From the NCBI RefSeq assembly GCF_041260155.1, contig NC_091947.1:29740528-29804527 (forward strand): 64,000 nucleotides of DNA, given 5' to 3'. The position numbers and the translations under genes were made by a program. Under the pieces are notes generated by a model. The model made no database searches. It saw only the letters and a list, made by a program, of their open reading frames with translations, and had not been told where the DNA came from. Source of the stretch: Ptychodera flava. Its lineage: Eukaryota > Hemichordata > Enteropneusta > Ptychoderidae. This document shows, one piece after another, positions 1-13,200 of this stretch. How positions within the stretch are numbered: the first letter of the stretch is position 1; every line of letters starts with the position of its first letter.

Positions 1-43
1 AAGGTGGTGCAGAAGTTTTAGTGAAGGTGTTGCTACACGTTAC

Positions 44-3000
44 CTCTTTGTTATTCTGAGACGTCTCAGAAGCCGCAGTTTCTGAAGAAGGAATCTGCTG
101 ATAAAATTGGACATGTTTGCAGTTAGCATGTGTACTGTCGACTTTCTGTTTATATATACCTTCTCTTTAAATACTGGTACACTTAGATATTTCCATTTGA
201 CGTTCTGAATACAGAAATATTTGAAAATTTAATACAACCACATAATGGCAGCAGTTTTCTCGCCAGCAACTTCATACCATTCCGCTATGTTGTTCCTCAT
301 ACACTTGACATTTATGATATAAAGCATTATAGTATGATCAAGTTTGCAGTAGACTTTGAATTTTACCTGTCTGACCAAGTATTTACGTGTGCATGTTTTG
401 GGACACACCATTTTTTGGGGGTAAGGGGAGGGATTACCTCTGTGGGGGTATCAGCACCACTGTCACTTTCCGTTTTGTCTTCTGTTCCAGACCCTGATCC
501 TGACTGCTGTGAAGACTGCTTGGCTTGGAACAACCGGAGATTCTGTAGTTTCTTCTTAGACTTATTCAACGGTTGTGCTATTGGTTTTCCTGGAGGTTTA
601 GCTACAAGGGTAGAAACACGGTGAAAGGCATTTGCTTGCTACGATGGATCAATTCTCTTCCCTTTCCCTTACATGGTAGTAGCTTCCTAAAAAATTCTGT
701 TTCCATTTCCTTTCAATTCAATGAATTGACAGTCTACTAGTTGCTCCTACATGAATATACAGCTGTATATGCACACTTTACCACATACTTCCACTGACAT
801 TACGTAATATTGGTTAATACTCACAGATACAGACTTTGGCCAAATGTACCTTTTCAAGATACATACGAATACAATGTTTTCTTCTGATACTATAAACTTA
901 TGACAACTCAATGGCAGATATTCAATCCATTTCTAGTTTCACAACATGTCAGAAAAACCCAGCCTAGGAAAGGCATGCTGACTAGAACAAGGAAGGCGTT
1001 ACAAGAGCTGACTGGCACATGGTGTGAAAGTGAACACCTGGATGTAACCATAACTTACCAGCACTAGCCGCTGCCTTGGCTTCACTAGCCTGTCTCATGG
1101 CCTCTGCTGCCTCTGCTGATGCCTTCTTCTCTCTGTCAGAAAAAACCCAGGATAATACTTCAATGGAGTTTAAATTAAAGCCAGAGCAAATATAATTTTC
1201 CTGTTAATTGCAGAAATGTCACATTTCACTGTTATAAATACATCTGTGTAACCAAGGATAAATAACTTTCTTTATTTAAGGATTAGAGACAAAAGGAAAG
1301 GAAAGATTTTGTAATACATTGAAAACTGTGAATTATGCCTTTCAATCTGAAGCTTGTTAGTAAAGGCTCACTTACTGTGAAATTGGAGCTCTCTGCACTG
1401 TGCTCCATGACCAAGATGGCGAATTAGCAAATGGAGTAGATGACTTAACTTCAGAAATAGAGAGGCTAAAATCAGGATATTCACTGAGGTTAGGCTACAT
1501 GAGTAAATAGACTGGAAAGAATGGCAGACATTTTGCTGCCTCTTTATCTCCATGACTACCTTACTATTACATACTAAGAGGACCTGTCTATGTCAGATAT
1601 ACCTCCATATTCTGACCTTTAATACTCTGACACTTGGTAGAATCATAGTGCAATGACCTTAAAACACAAAATATGAATTACATGTAGGTTCATCAGTCTT
1701 TTCATGGTTATGTGTATTGTGGACAGCACTGACTTTACCACTTCATTCTGCTGACTGTTAAAAAGGATTCATCGTGCAAAACAACAAACAAGTGAAAATC
1801 TATTAAAGAAACAGATTTGGTGATGAACAGCGAGCAACTGGACTCTCTAGCTACAATCATGATCGAGAGTCCAGAGACAGGAAAATTCAACTTTACTAGG
1901 GTACTCTTACACTGGCAGAGCAAAAGTCTCAGAGAATTTTCTCAAAAAAGAGACTGATTACAAGTCAATATGCAACTGGTACACTATATATGACGTACCA
2001 CTAGATTTATTTAATCTTTTTGTAATGAAATCAGTTGTTTAGCCAGATTACTGATTTCACTCCTTTATTTTTACCGTGCATAAAATATAAGCATATTTGT
2101 CATTTTCTCTTTTTTCAACTGTCTTTAAAAAGCTTGTACCACAAAAATTTCCTGTTGTCCCACTTCTTTTTTTTTCAGCAGCACAAAATGTCATACAACA
2201 TTTTTTTCCCGGTGAGAACACTACATTGTGTATATGATATTGTATGTTGTCCCAAATAACCGTCACCATAATATTTTGTTTAGCAACGTTTCTCAATCTG
2301 CAAATAATTACACAAACTTACTTGACTATATCTTCCCATATGGACTTAAGTAAATGATCTGCTTCCCCTCGTCGTATTTTGTCAGCTTCTGATTTCAGTA
2401 TTCTGTACTGTTGTTGACTGTCTTCAATTTGTCTTTTTAATTCTTCAACTCTTTCCTGAGTTAACTTCCTGACTATGAGATCACCTGGTGTTTCCACCTC
2501 TCCACGGTCACTGCTGCGTTTACGTCTGTCAGTAAAAAAATTCAGAAGAAGTGATAAATACCAATGTTTTACACACCTTTGGAGTAAAGCGCACAATCTG
2601 AGGTACATCATATTATTGTATATCGATAATAATTAATTTATCTCTGGATTTGCATATTGAAACAATACTCACTGAAACAATAAAAATCTGTAGCAATCGA
2701 AGCATTAGAAGACCTGTGTGCACACAATAAACTTCATACTTCACTGTTGTGCTGAAATACTATGCATATATGTGTTATCACCAACATGTACAATGAGAGT
2801 ATTAATGAAACTATGAAAATGTGCACTCTATGCACTGACAAATAATTTCAAGTAAAGTACTGACTATAATCTAACTTCCAGCAAGGTACTGACTGAAAAT
2901 TTGTAATTACTTGCATCATCAATCAGCAGAGTACATTTAACTACTGGATGACACTGAAACTGGTTTGACTGTAGGCAGTGTTTCCGCTGCCCGCTCGCCA

Positions 3001-6000
3001 AATCGCAAATGCGAGAAAAAAGTAGCGTTTGTCGAGAAGATTTTGGCAAAAGTTAGCCAAACTTGCGAATCAAAAATTGCACTATGACGTCATCACTTTG
3101 TCCGTCCGCGCGCACATGTCCTGCATTCAACTTGAGACGTAATGCTTTATCTCTGCATGTGTATCCCCGACCTTATGCGTCAGGAGATCCTATTTGTAAC
3201 ACATACAGTATGAATAAAATTGTAACGAAATAACTTACAAATCAATAGCACCGCATGTATATCATGACTAGTTGGCTAAAATGTTGCGAAGTTTTGGGTT
3301 TGACTACGCGCAATGTGTGCCTACAGATAACTCCGTGCAGTGACAGCCATGTCATCGTCAACACTGAATTGAAGGATCGTAGTGACGGTGAAACTAAGCA
3401 AAAACGGCAAACTTTCCTTTTTGACTTTGGCTGCCCCACCAATATGGGGGAACCACCCCTACAACACACATTCTAAGCGCAAGTAAAGCTATGAAATGGA
3501 AAGAAAGATTATGATCAATGTAGGAAAGTCGACCGTGAATTTGGAAAGGAAGGTAGCCGCATGCATGCTCAAAAGCATACGCATGGCATTTTTTAGAACG
3601 TAGAGCGAGTAAGGCACTCCTGAATAGCGAAAATGTTCGTTGTGTATTGCTGCCAACAAGAAAATACCTTTACTGGCGTTAGAAACTTGTGTGAATTGAG
3701 TTCCTTAAATATAAATTCGCGACAATTTTCAGTGTATCACGGACCGTGGTGTATTGTGACGTGACATATCGTATACAGACTTTCAGAGAAGGCGCTCGCT
3801 CGACGTCGGCCGAGTTGGCCTTGTTCCGCGTTCACATCGTGCAAATAAATACGCAAAGTCTTGTCGCGATATTTGAGCATTTAACTTGATCGTCAGTGAA
3901 ACAAAAAGATGTTTCTCCATATCAAAAGGGTATATATTTGATATTTTACGGTTCTATTTACATAATAGACGTGAACATTTGGATTTATGATCCGTGATTT
4001 CCGCGATCCATGGCATGATTCAAGCTGACAGCACTGTGAATGAATACACACTGACGTCTTCCATGATGACCCCTGACCCAAGCGCCATTGATACGCTGTG
4101 CGCTGTCCGAGCTTCGCTCGCTAAACTTCAAGCGTAAAGCAAATGTATTGGAAGTCTAAAAAAATACACATATTTCTCAAGTCTGAGAGTATTTTACTTT
4201 CAAACTGCTGCGAGAATGGATATCTGATTCGTTTGAAAAAACTACTATGCTGAACCAGGTTTCGTGCCGTTGTCTGTAGCGATATGTACAGTATCGCACG
4301 ATAGCGATTTCAGGTTTGTTATTGAATATAGTTGCATTCCGTTCGCCTAACTTTGGACAAGTGTCGCTTGAAATTCGGACAAATTTTATGTTGTATGTGT
4401 GGCTGATGTTGGCACCTTGTAATCTGAACCATAAATTGGTGTTACTTTCAGTATCCATAGTAGCACTAACAGGGTTTATTTCCGTCATTCTTACGGAAAA
4501 TGCAGACAAATATTTATTTTTGCATATTAATGAGAAAGATATGACGTCATTTTTGATCAGTGGTATCGGCTTGGCTAATTGAATATCTGGTTTGGCGAAT
4601 AATTTTTAGGGCTTCTAGCCAAATTTGCTACAAGATTTTGGAACCCAGGGGAAACACTGCTGTAGGTCTGATTCTGTTGTAAATTCGTCTTCTATTTCAA
4701 TCAATAAAACATACTTCTAATGGCTGTGTTCCAGTCATCACTAATTTAGCAGATCAAAGACCATAATAAGAGAGAAATATTCTAATAATAACAAATAAAT
4801 AGCTGACTTACTTTGGTGTTTCTACAGTTTCAAGTAGTTCTGAATACTGAGATGCACAGTTCTGTGAGAGAAAATAAATAATGGGTCTTAACTGAGATCA
4901 TTAACGTTGACAGCAGATTTAGTTATGGGAGAAATAAACAAAATGGATCAACTGGCCAATTAACCTGTTATGTTAAACAACAACAGCCCCCTCCCCCCTT
5001 ATTTCCTGTGAACAGGTCCACAATCATCATTGATAACAATGGTATTAGGCCAAACCATGGTTGTAGAAGAGTTAAAATCTACTGTCTGCCTTGATGTGGT
5101 GGTACTAATATGAGTTAAGTTGCCTGGTATAAAAAGCATTTACACGTAGCGTACTTTCAATAATAAGGCAATATCAGCATTATTAACTTACAACATACCT
5201 TTTGTGAAAACCAGTCAGGTGGTCTTGTTGGCTCCCCAAAGGGTTTTATTGCTCTACTTACTGAGACCCTACAAGATTTACATGTGCAAAACAATAAAAT
5301 AATTATTATGATTGATTGATCAGAAGAATGGATTACAGGGATAGATTCCAAGACATCTAACTTCCATCATATCCTTTACGTGTACAAAAAGGCTGATGTG
5401 ATTTAACTTTGGAAACTAAGAACTTTATGTGTTTACAATTTTATTTTTCCTACATTCTGATGTGTCTGGAATGTTTACCTTTGATTTAGGAGGCATTTCA
5501 AAGTTGCTTCAAAGTTTCCTTGCACAAAGCACTTTTAAGAGTTCAAGATTTGTAGGACATGTGAACAGCAACAGAAGTAATTCTAAAATTGCTATGAATA
5601 CCAGCAGCCATGGTATTCTTTGCATATTGATTACTTTGAGAGATTTGTTCTGCTGCTATCATCAATTCAACATGTTGTAATTCCCAACACTGATCAGAAT
5701 ATTGTTGATCGCAATTTAAGGTTTGTTACTATATATAGCTGCACGCGCGCGACTTTCGGACAACGCTGTCTAAAATTCGAACAAACTTTGTTGATGCATG
5801 CGCGGCTGTTGTTGCAGCTTGTAGTCTGAGCCATAAAATACCACGAACTAGTGTGACTTTTAGTAACCATTGTAATGCTACCAGGTTTTATTTTGGTTGT
5901 TTATGAGGAAAATGAACACAAATATTTATTTATGCATATTAATGAGAGAAAAACATGACGACATTTGTGATCAGTGCTATTACATGTACATCTAAAAATT

Positions 6001-7048
6001 CTTATATAATTCTCTTTCAAAGTCATCAAACACAATTACAGGACTGTGACACATGTAACTACACAAGTTCTGATTCTTTATCATATATTTAATTCTTATA
6101 AAATGATCTGTCCTTACCAATTTTGGTCACCACTTCTCATGACAGATGATGCCAAACACAGTCTTTCTCTGATAGACCATTTGTCTGAGGAAGCACTTCT
6201 ACCGGCAACAACTGGAGTTGCAGTTTCTATATTCAAATGAAAAAACAATACCATATTCACCCTGGCTTTTTTCAACATGTATAGTCTACTGCTAGTATTG
6301 TTAAATTTTGCGTTGATGGAGTTTGTGAGAAAGGGAAGCCCTAAAACTGCCATTGATACTGAAACTGATACTGAAACTGTTTTACTGTGATAATAACTTG
6401 TCTATATTGGGCTATATTTAGCACACTGTAATTGGGGAGCTAGAAACCAAAAACTAATGACCCATGAGTTTGGGCTTGTGGATTTGGTCATCCCGATTCC
6501 GTATAAACGCACTCTCACGTTTTCGAAACAAGCGAAAGACGACCGACCCACTGTACCACTACCAGGTGTGAGAGGGCGTGAGATGTTAGTAAACAGAGAG
6601 AAATGGGACCCTCCAACTAAATGGAAAAGGGAGAATCACACCATTGCCTGGGTACCTAACTAAATGGTTATTAATAATGCAGCTTGATTGGAATTAATTA
6701 ATTGCCTGCAAGGCCTCTTCGACCAAATCAGTGGTCCTGCCCTCGAAATAAATGTTGCCCTGCTTCATGGATTTACTTCACATTCCTATAAAGGGATTTG
6801 TAAATGATTTCAAGAGGAGCAGTGTGCCCGACCATGCTTCTCGGTCACGCGATCAAACAAAACAACACGTATTCTTACTCCCGTTGCCCTCTTTCATTGT
6901 CATGGGCATCGATCAAAATATCATAGCGATGTTTTTAACAACTCGAAATTGCTTAATTTCATACTCTTGCCATCTTTAGCGATAGCAAACGAGTGCTTAT
7001 GAAGAAAAATCTACGACATTGGAAGTACTTACTTTGAACGGCCGCCAT
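44..7048 (-). CDS. BRD8: BRD8, bromodomain-containing subunit of the TIP60/NuA4 acetyltransferase complex, 5' part (8 coding exons, runs off the left edge)
   Basis: Nuclear chromatin protein. The family is known as a TIP60/NuA4 histone acetyltransferase subunit. Coding exons in order: 7033-7048, 6118-6226, 5199-5268, 4812-4861, 2322-2525, 1059-1132, 438-601 and 44-97. All junctions are GT-AG with matching phase and give 247 codons. The protein begins MAAVQK and then reads WSIRERLCLASSVMRSGDQN (residues 22-41), RAIKPFGEPTRPPDWFSQK, CASQYSELLETVETPKRKR and LIVRKLTQERVEELKRQIED. These match the conserved N-terminal region of animal BRD8 nearly word for word. A coiled-coil, Lys/Glu-rich stretch follows (exons 5-6), then a low-complexity Ser/Gly/Thr stretch. 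The bromodomain lies further 3', outside the window. The last exon (44-97) rests only on phase and splice sites. The start ATG sits in a GGCGGC context 168 bp from the EXOC4 start. Introns 3 and 4 contain transposon copies. Confidence 0.93.
2976..4659. mobile_element. hAT-like DNA transposon, non-autonomous, in BRD8 intron 4
   Basis: The 5' end reads CAGTGTTTCCGCTG and the 3' end, reverse-complemented, reads CAGTGTTTCCCCTG, the usual hAT terminal form. Both ends are flanked by a perfect 7-bp direct repeat CTGTAGG (2969-2975 and 4660-4666), consistent with an 8-bp target duplication with one change. Short GCCAAA-type subterminal repeats cluster near both ends, and TGACGTCA occurs near each end (about 3085 and 4541). 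The interior has only short reading frames. One (3255-3476) ends in a Lys/Arg-rich segment reminiscent of hAT N-terminal tails, but I see no transposase catalytic core. Confidence 0.75.
5715..5990 (+). mobile_element. Diverged partial copy of the 3' part of the hAT-like element
   Basis: This stretch in BRD8 intron 2 aligns by eye to 4310-4575. Shared landmarks in the same order include TTTCGGACAA versus CTTTGGACAA, an AGGTTTTATT/AGGGTTTATT block, ACAAATATTTATTT, GCATATTAATGAGA and GTGATCAGTG. Neither terminal inverted repeat is recognisable, so it is a decayed fragment. Its divergence from the 2976-4659 copy suggests an older insertion. Confidence 0.65.
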
Positions 7049-7216
7049 TTTGCGATTTTCTACCCTGTTTATAGACCGTGAGTTGATATCGACGCTGAAG
7101 ATGTTCTATTTAACACAAAGTATGTTTCTGTCTGTGCATGGCGGGAAAGAATTACATCAGGGTATAAGGTAAATGGTTTCCCTGTAATATCATTCAGGTC
7201 AAAGGTGAAAACAATC
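7049..7216. promoter_or_regulatory. Bidirectional promoter between BRD8 and EXOC4
   Basis: Only 168 bp separate the two divergent start codons, so the core promoter and both 5' UTRs must lie here or just inside the first exons. No TATA box is evident. An E2F-like GCGGGAAA is at 7141-7148. The BRD8 start codon itself lies in AAAATGGCGGC (minus strand), which matches the YY1 consensus often found at TATA-less start sites. A CRE-like TGACGTCA occurs further into EXOC4 intron 2 near 7781. Transcription-factor assignments are motif matches only. Confidence 0.6.
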
Positions 7217-10200
7217 ATGGCTGCCAATATGGGAGACAGAGGCAAGACTGGGAGTCGTCCGAGGGAACCAGTAATTATGTTCTAACTTGTCTTGGTTTTA
7301 AGTATCATTCGATATAAAGGTTTTGATCCGATACATTTCTTGTTTTAAAAATAACATTTACTCATTTTCAGCTAAAACATGATGTGCATTAACGCTCATA
7401 TTGTTTTCCTCACAGTCCGGAAGACTGATGGCTGTCATCAAAACGCTATTGGCGAGGTAAGTGGACGTCTGTCATTGGTCTGTGTCGTTCGATGTGAGGA
7501 AATATCGACAACTCGCGCATTTTATTTACATCATGCATACCAATGAGTACTGGAAAAGTTTAAGATTATGGAAATATCTTAATATTTTCTGTTATAAATA
7601 CTGATTTCAAAACTTTGGAAAAAAAATAGTGTACAGTATAGAGTGTACAGTTGTCACTACTGTAGACTGTAGTTGTTTTGTTCCGGTGTTACACACAAGG
7701 AAAAGACCCTTGAGAAGGTTGTGGAGTATAATTTTGATGATGATGATGATCTGTTGACATCACCATGGAGCTAAGCTCCATGACGTCACGCAATTCAAAA
7801 TAGGGATGCAGGCATGATGCTTCCCCACTCTGTCAATATAATTTTCATGAAACAGCTAGACTACATGCACAACACACCTTTCCACCTCATCTACATCAGG
7901 AGACGTCTCTCAGTGAGAGCATATCAAATACAATCTTAGAAAAGTTTTGCAATTCCTGTTATGTTTAGTTTAAGTCTAGTGTTAAATAAATATATTTGTA
8001 CATTAAGAAATCGTTTTTAAGGTGGGTAACAATGATAAAGTTATTTTCAATCAGATTCTATGTGATCAACATGTAATAGAATTTGAACAAGATGCAAAGG
8101 GATTGTTTTAGACTTACAAACCATTATCATTAAGGGGTTTGATTGCTGCTCTTTAAAAGGTAATGGTCACAATTTTGTGTGAAAATACTGTCAAATAAAA
8201 TAAAAGGGTGTTTCCGGTTACCTGACGTATCCTGTTTAAACAGCCCAAACCTAAACTTTTTTTCTGCATTTTTAAAAATCACTCATGACTTTGTTGAATT
8301 TTGCTGCTTTGTGATGGGTTAAACCCTGATGAAAAAAAAAAGTTTCTGACCAACCTACCCTATTTCCTGAGAATGTTAACAGAAAAATATATTTTTGTGT
8401 TTACTTCTTTATATATTCCAAGATTTTGCAAGCAGTTGCTCTTGAAATCAGTCATTTCACATAAAGTACTGTAAGCAACAAGGGATGGTCACAGTTCGAG
8501 AAGAAGCAAATAAATTGACTCTGTTTTACATTTATGTAGTATGTAGATAATTATTTTACTGTAAGATTCTGTACAAAGAGAATAATCAAACGTATGCATT
8601 GTCTTCAGAAGAATATTTTGGAATAGAAACATATTTGGTCAAATGCCAAAATTTCATTTTCAATATTTCAGTGAGGACTTATCTCAGCGTGAAGTGGAAA
8701 AAAGGAAGTTAGAAAATGAGTACAAACAACTCGATAAACAGCTTGGCAAACTAGTTGAAGGTAAGTAATGCTAGCTGCATCAATTTTGTCTGTCATAGTG
8801 GATATTTACATGTTATTTTGTTTTTTTTCCATATTAGGAAAATGAAAATATTACCGGGTATACTGTATGCAATCAATAATTCAGTCAGCCATTGATGCAT
8901 GTAGACCATGCAGACCATATTGGATTGAATGTAAAATTTTCTGTTACTTTAAACAATTCACAGAATAAACACCTTCTCTGCTTGCATGTACCATACATGA
9001 GCAGTCCCCATTGTCCTTCTTTGAGTTGAATTTTTGTAAAGAGTAGCCAACTAACATCAGTAAAATTTCATATTTTTTTGATCAGCTCATTATAGTGACC
9101 TTCAAGTGACAGTGCAATCGTTCAGTGGTATATCAGCTCGAATAACCAACTCCAGAGAGAAACTGGCAACGTTGAAAGAAAACCTGACATCCTGTAAAGC
9201 ACTGCTGCATTGCAAGCGGGATGAGATTAGAAAACTTTGGTTAGAAGGAGTTGAACACAAACATGTGTTGGCTCTGCTTCGTCAAATGTAAGTTGGTTCA
9301 TTTAATTCTGCATGTGTCACTGTCAAAGCCATTAAGTTTGTTCAGCTTGCCTATTTAAACTTTATTTATCAGATTCATATAACAGGAAATTATTTATTTG
9401 ATAACAATTTCAATAGAGAACAAAAGGTTGATAAAATGTTCATGATCACTTCACACATCCACAAATTTGAGAGCAAGGGATTTAGAAGGGCACCTTTAAG
9501 TGATTAAAGGCCAGGGACTTGATCCCCGGGATCAAGTTTGTTCTAGTCTGTAAGAGGATTATTGAGTGTCATAGCCTTTTGTTTTCCATTGAAATTGTAA
9601 TCTAGTATGTCAGTTTTCTTGCAAGACAATCTGATGCCGACACAGGCCTTTAAGATCTAGATAAAACAGAAAAATCTATGCCTATCTCAATTCACAATAC
9701 TTATACTTCAAAAGTGCAATACAGCATGATTTTCAAAGACAGTAACACTGCGCCATGCTAGCAGGGAAGTTTTTGAGTTTTGATCAGTTAAACCAGTTTA
9801 CAAAGTTCATAATGATGAACAATGTCAGATTATACATTTCGTGGTCCAAATATTACAGTAGAAATTACAGAGTGTCAATTGGCTTGCATTTTTTCACTGA
9901 CTGGGTTGTTTTATGGATATCTGTTGTATAAAGTTCCACCTTCACAAAAGTATGGTGATATATTTATCCAGTTTTAACCTTTCACAAGAATATCCTGAGC
10001 AACAGTCAAAAATCATTTTCAAGCCAAGCACTATGTTAACAAATTTGAGATAAATGATCAAAGTGATAATGTAACAAATAATGAATTGATGTTTTTGAAT
10101 TTACAGTGAAGAAGTAAAAGAGACCACTCAAAAGTTAGAGGAGTACATGAGTAAGAAGCATTATCTTCATGCAACAGAACTACTGACACTGGCAGGTATG

Positions 10201-13200
10201 TCTGTGTACAATGAATTACTCTCAGCATATTTTGTCAAACAATTCAAATTTATAGTAATTCAAAAACAATCAAGAGTTTCATTTGTGAACCTCCAAGCCA
10301 AACTTCATTTTTTTTAACAGGTTGAAAATATGACAATCTGTTGTTTCTTGATTTAAATTGCAGCCATGTAAAGTGCCATAGAGATTTTGATGTCTGTGGT
10401 ATTTGTGATCCGCAGTGTGATAGCTCACAGACCAGTAGCCACAAGCAGCTACTTATAGACATGTATCAATTTTATGTTTCTTGTGATTCACATAGTCACT
10501 GCCATTGCTATCCCATGTGTGTTTTGCAGCCATTATGAGTCAAGTTTTAACATTTTATATTGTGAAAAGTTTTACTTTTAATTCATTTGTAGTTGAGACT
10601 CTTGAAGACAGTCTGTCTGATGTTGATGCTCTCAGAGAACTGAAAGCAGACTTGCAGAAAAAACAAGCGGTATGTAATAAATGTATTTATGATAGTTTTA
10701 TCGGATCTTAGAATACACACAGTGTTCTAATTCACAAAGAGGGTTTGAAGGCATTCTAATCAACTGCTACATATCCAATCTTTTCTGTACTCATCAGTAT
10801 GTGTATTGGTATTGTATCAAAGTCGCATCATTGATCAGGTATAATATTGCATAGAAAACATCTGTAATATTTTCAATATTTTAATGATCAGTATTTTTGA
10901 CAAGATTCATACTTCACTTGCACTTTACAAAAACTCCTTTTCTTATTTTTAGCAACTACATGAGGTACTGATTGATGAGCTTCATGTCCATTTATATGAA
11001 AAGTCAGCATCATTTACCAAGAACACTTTCAAACGAGGAGGATCGCACAGAGGGTCTGGTAGAAAGGATGTGTCGTCAACTCCAATACGTAAACCAACCC
11101 TTCTAGAGCAGGTCACTGTACCCAGTGCTGGAGTCAAAGGATTACACTCAAAATCAATTACAAGTAAGTGTGGTACTGTAAGTTTGAAATATCGGCTGCT
11201 TCCAATAAACCATCATGACGTGCTGGTGAATATGGATGAAACATTTGTTCAAAGGTTTATTTACAGTTTTAGCAAAGGCCACTCCTGATTATGTTCAGTT
11301 GAAAGAACTGTGTCTGTGTCAGATTGTCTTGCAATGAAATTTACTTACTGGATTACAATTTCCATGAAAAACAAAAAGCTATGACACTCCATCCTCTCAC
11401 AGACTAGAACAAACTTGATCCCGGGGATCAAGTCCCTGGCCTTTAAGTTTCTGCATGCAAGATGATGTCAGCCTATGCCTATCTGAAAATCATGAAATCA
11501 CTTCTTAACAGTTGCGTCCCTGAAGTAAGAATGGATGGTCAAATTCAAATTCTGGACTGTGGAATGGCTGATATCATGATTTTATGTGTGCATGGACGCC
11601 ATTAGCAAATTTGTTTTATTTCTTCTCTTCTTGCCTGTGTCCAGCAAGAAAATTTGAAGTATTGGTATTAATCAACTAGGTACTTGATTAGTTTAGCAAT
11701 ACCTCTAGAGTTGTCACAGTTATTGTATCAGTGTCTCATAGAACAGAAAGTCGGCAAATAAGAAAAAAATTGATATTTCACTAGTTTGTTGACTTTCTTT
11801 GTTTACCACAATTGCCGTGGATTTTAGGAACACCAGTGGTTGGTGATTACTTGGATGATGAACCTAAACATATTATTGAAGATCTGAATGACAACGCAGA
11901 GGAAGATAGCGTCCATTACATGTCAATTCTGATAGAGTCACTCTATGTGCTCAAAAAGCTACCAGATGCTATTGAGGTGAGTGCTTTGCAAACACTGTGA
12001 AAACTTTTACTTGTGTAAATTTTCTGTGAATTCCTGGTTCAGTCATTTGAAATCCAAAATTGTTCTCCAACACAAAGGCACTGCCACAGAAAAGTTCATG
12101 GTTCAGGTTATTTCCACACCTTCTGTTCAAATATATATAAATGATAACAAAAGTTTCCATAATGTGAATGTCTTAAGACTTTTTCGTAATTCTATGTATT
12201 TTGGAAGTTTACCATCCATGTCATACTTTTTTCTTTTTGGATGATTTTTGACAGGCCATCAAACGAAGAATGCAAGCACAGCTAACAAAGATCATTGACA
12301 GAACAACAACAGATATTCTCAATCAGTAAGTCAACAAACTCTCCTTTTCCAACATCATGAGTCAATACAAAAAGTGTTAAAAATAAGTAATCACTTATGA
12401 AACATGTGTTTTCAATATATGAAACTATTTCATGAAATGGACAAAATTTATCTACAATGCCAAATAGAGTTAAATCATATACATGATGTGTAAATTTATT
12501 CGGGAAATAATGTTTGTATTCTTGCAACAGTGTTAATCAGAGAGGAGAGCCAGTACCCAAACAAGACAGACCAAAGCTATTACTGGAGTTGCTAGAAGTG
12601 TTGTTTGAGAAGTTCAGATGTGTTGCTGTTGCACATATGTTGACATTGACGGCACTGAAGAGAATTAAGGTATGTAACAACCCATCCACCCAATCTTTTC
12701 AAGTGAGTTCTGTTATCACATCATTTCTGTCACAGGGTGATGGTGTATACTAAGTCACAACACTTGCTGTGATTCATTGTCAACAATAACGTTGCAGCTT
12801 TCTTTCAAGAATATAATATTGCAGTCATAGAGATTCTTGTTAAGACAATCAGGAAGATAAAAATGGTATAGCAAGATTTTTTGTATATACTTTATGGTGT
12901 ACCAAATACTTTTGTCTATAATTCTGTAATCATTCAAAGAATGTACTTCAGATAACATCTTTGTATCAGTGTTTAAAGTATTTCAGTAACTCAAGTATGA
13001 GCAGACTTTTTCATGTTGTGAGTGTAAACGTGTTGCATTATTTCTGTCCTGAATCTTGTACATGTCTTTGTAAGTGTGACCCTTAATTTGAATATTTTAT
13101 AACAGTTCTCTGAATTCTTGTGATTCATTTTGGAATTTCTGGACATTTTTAAAGTCAGCCATATATTGATACATGCCAGATGTTGAAATTTTTTTGAGTA

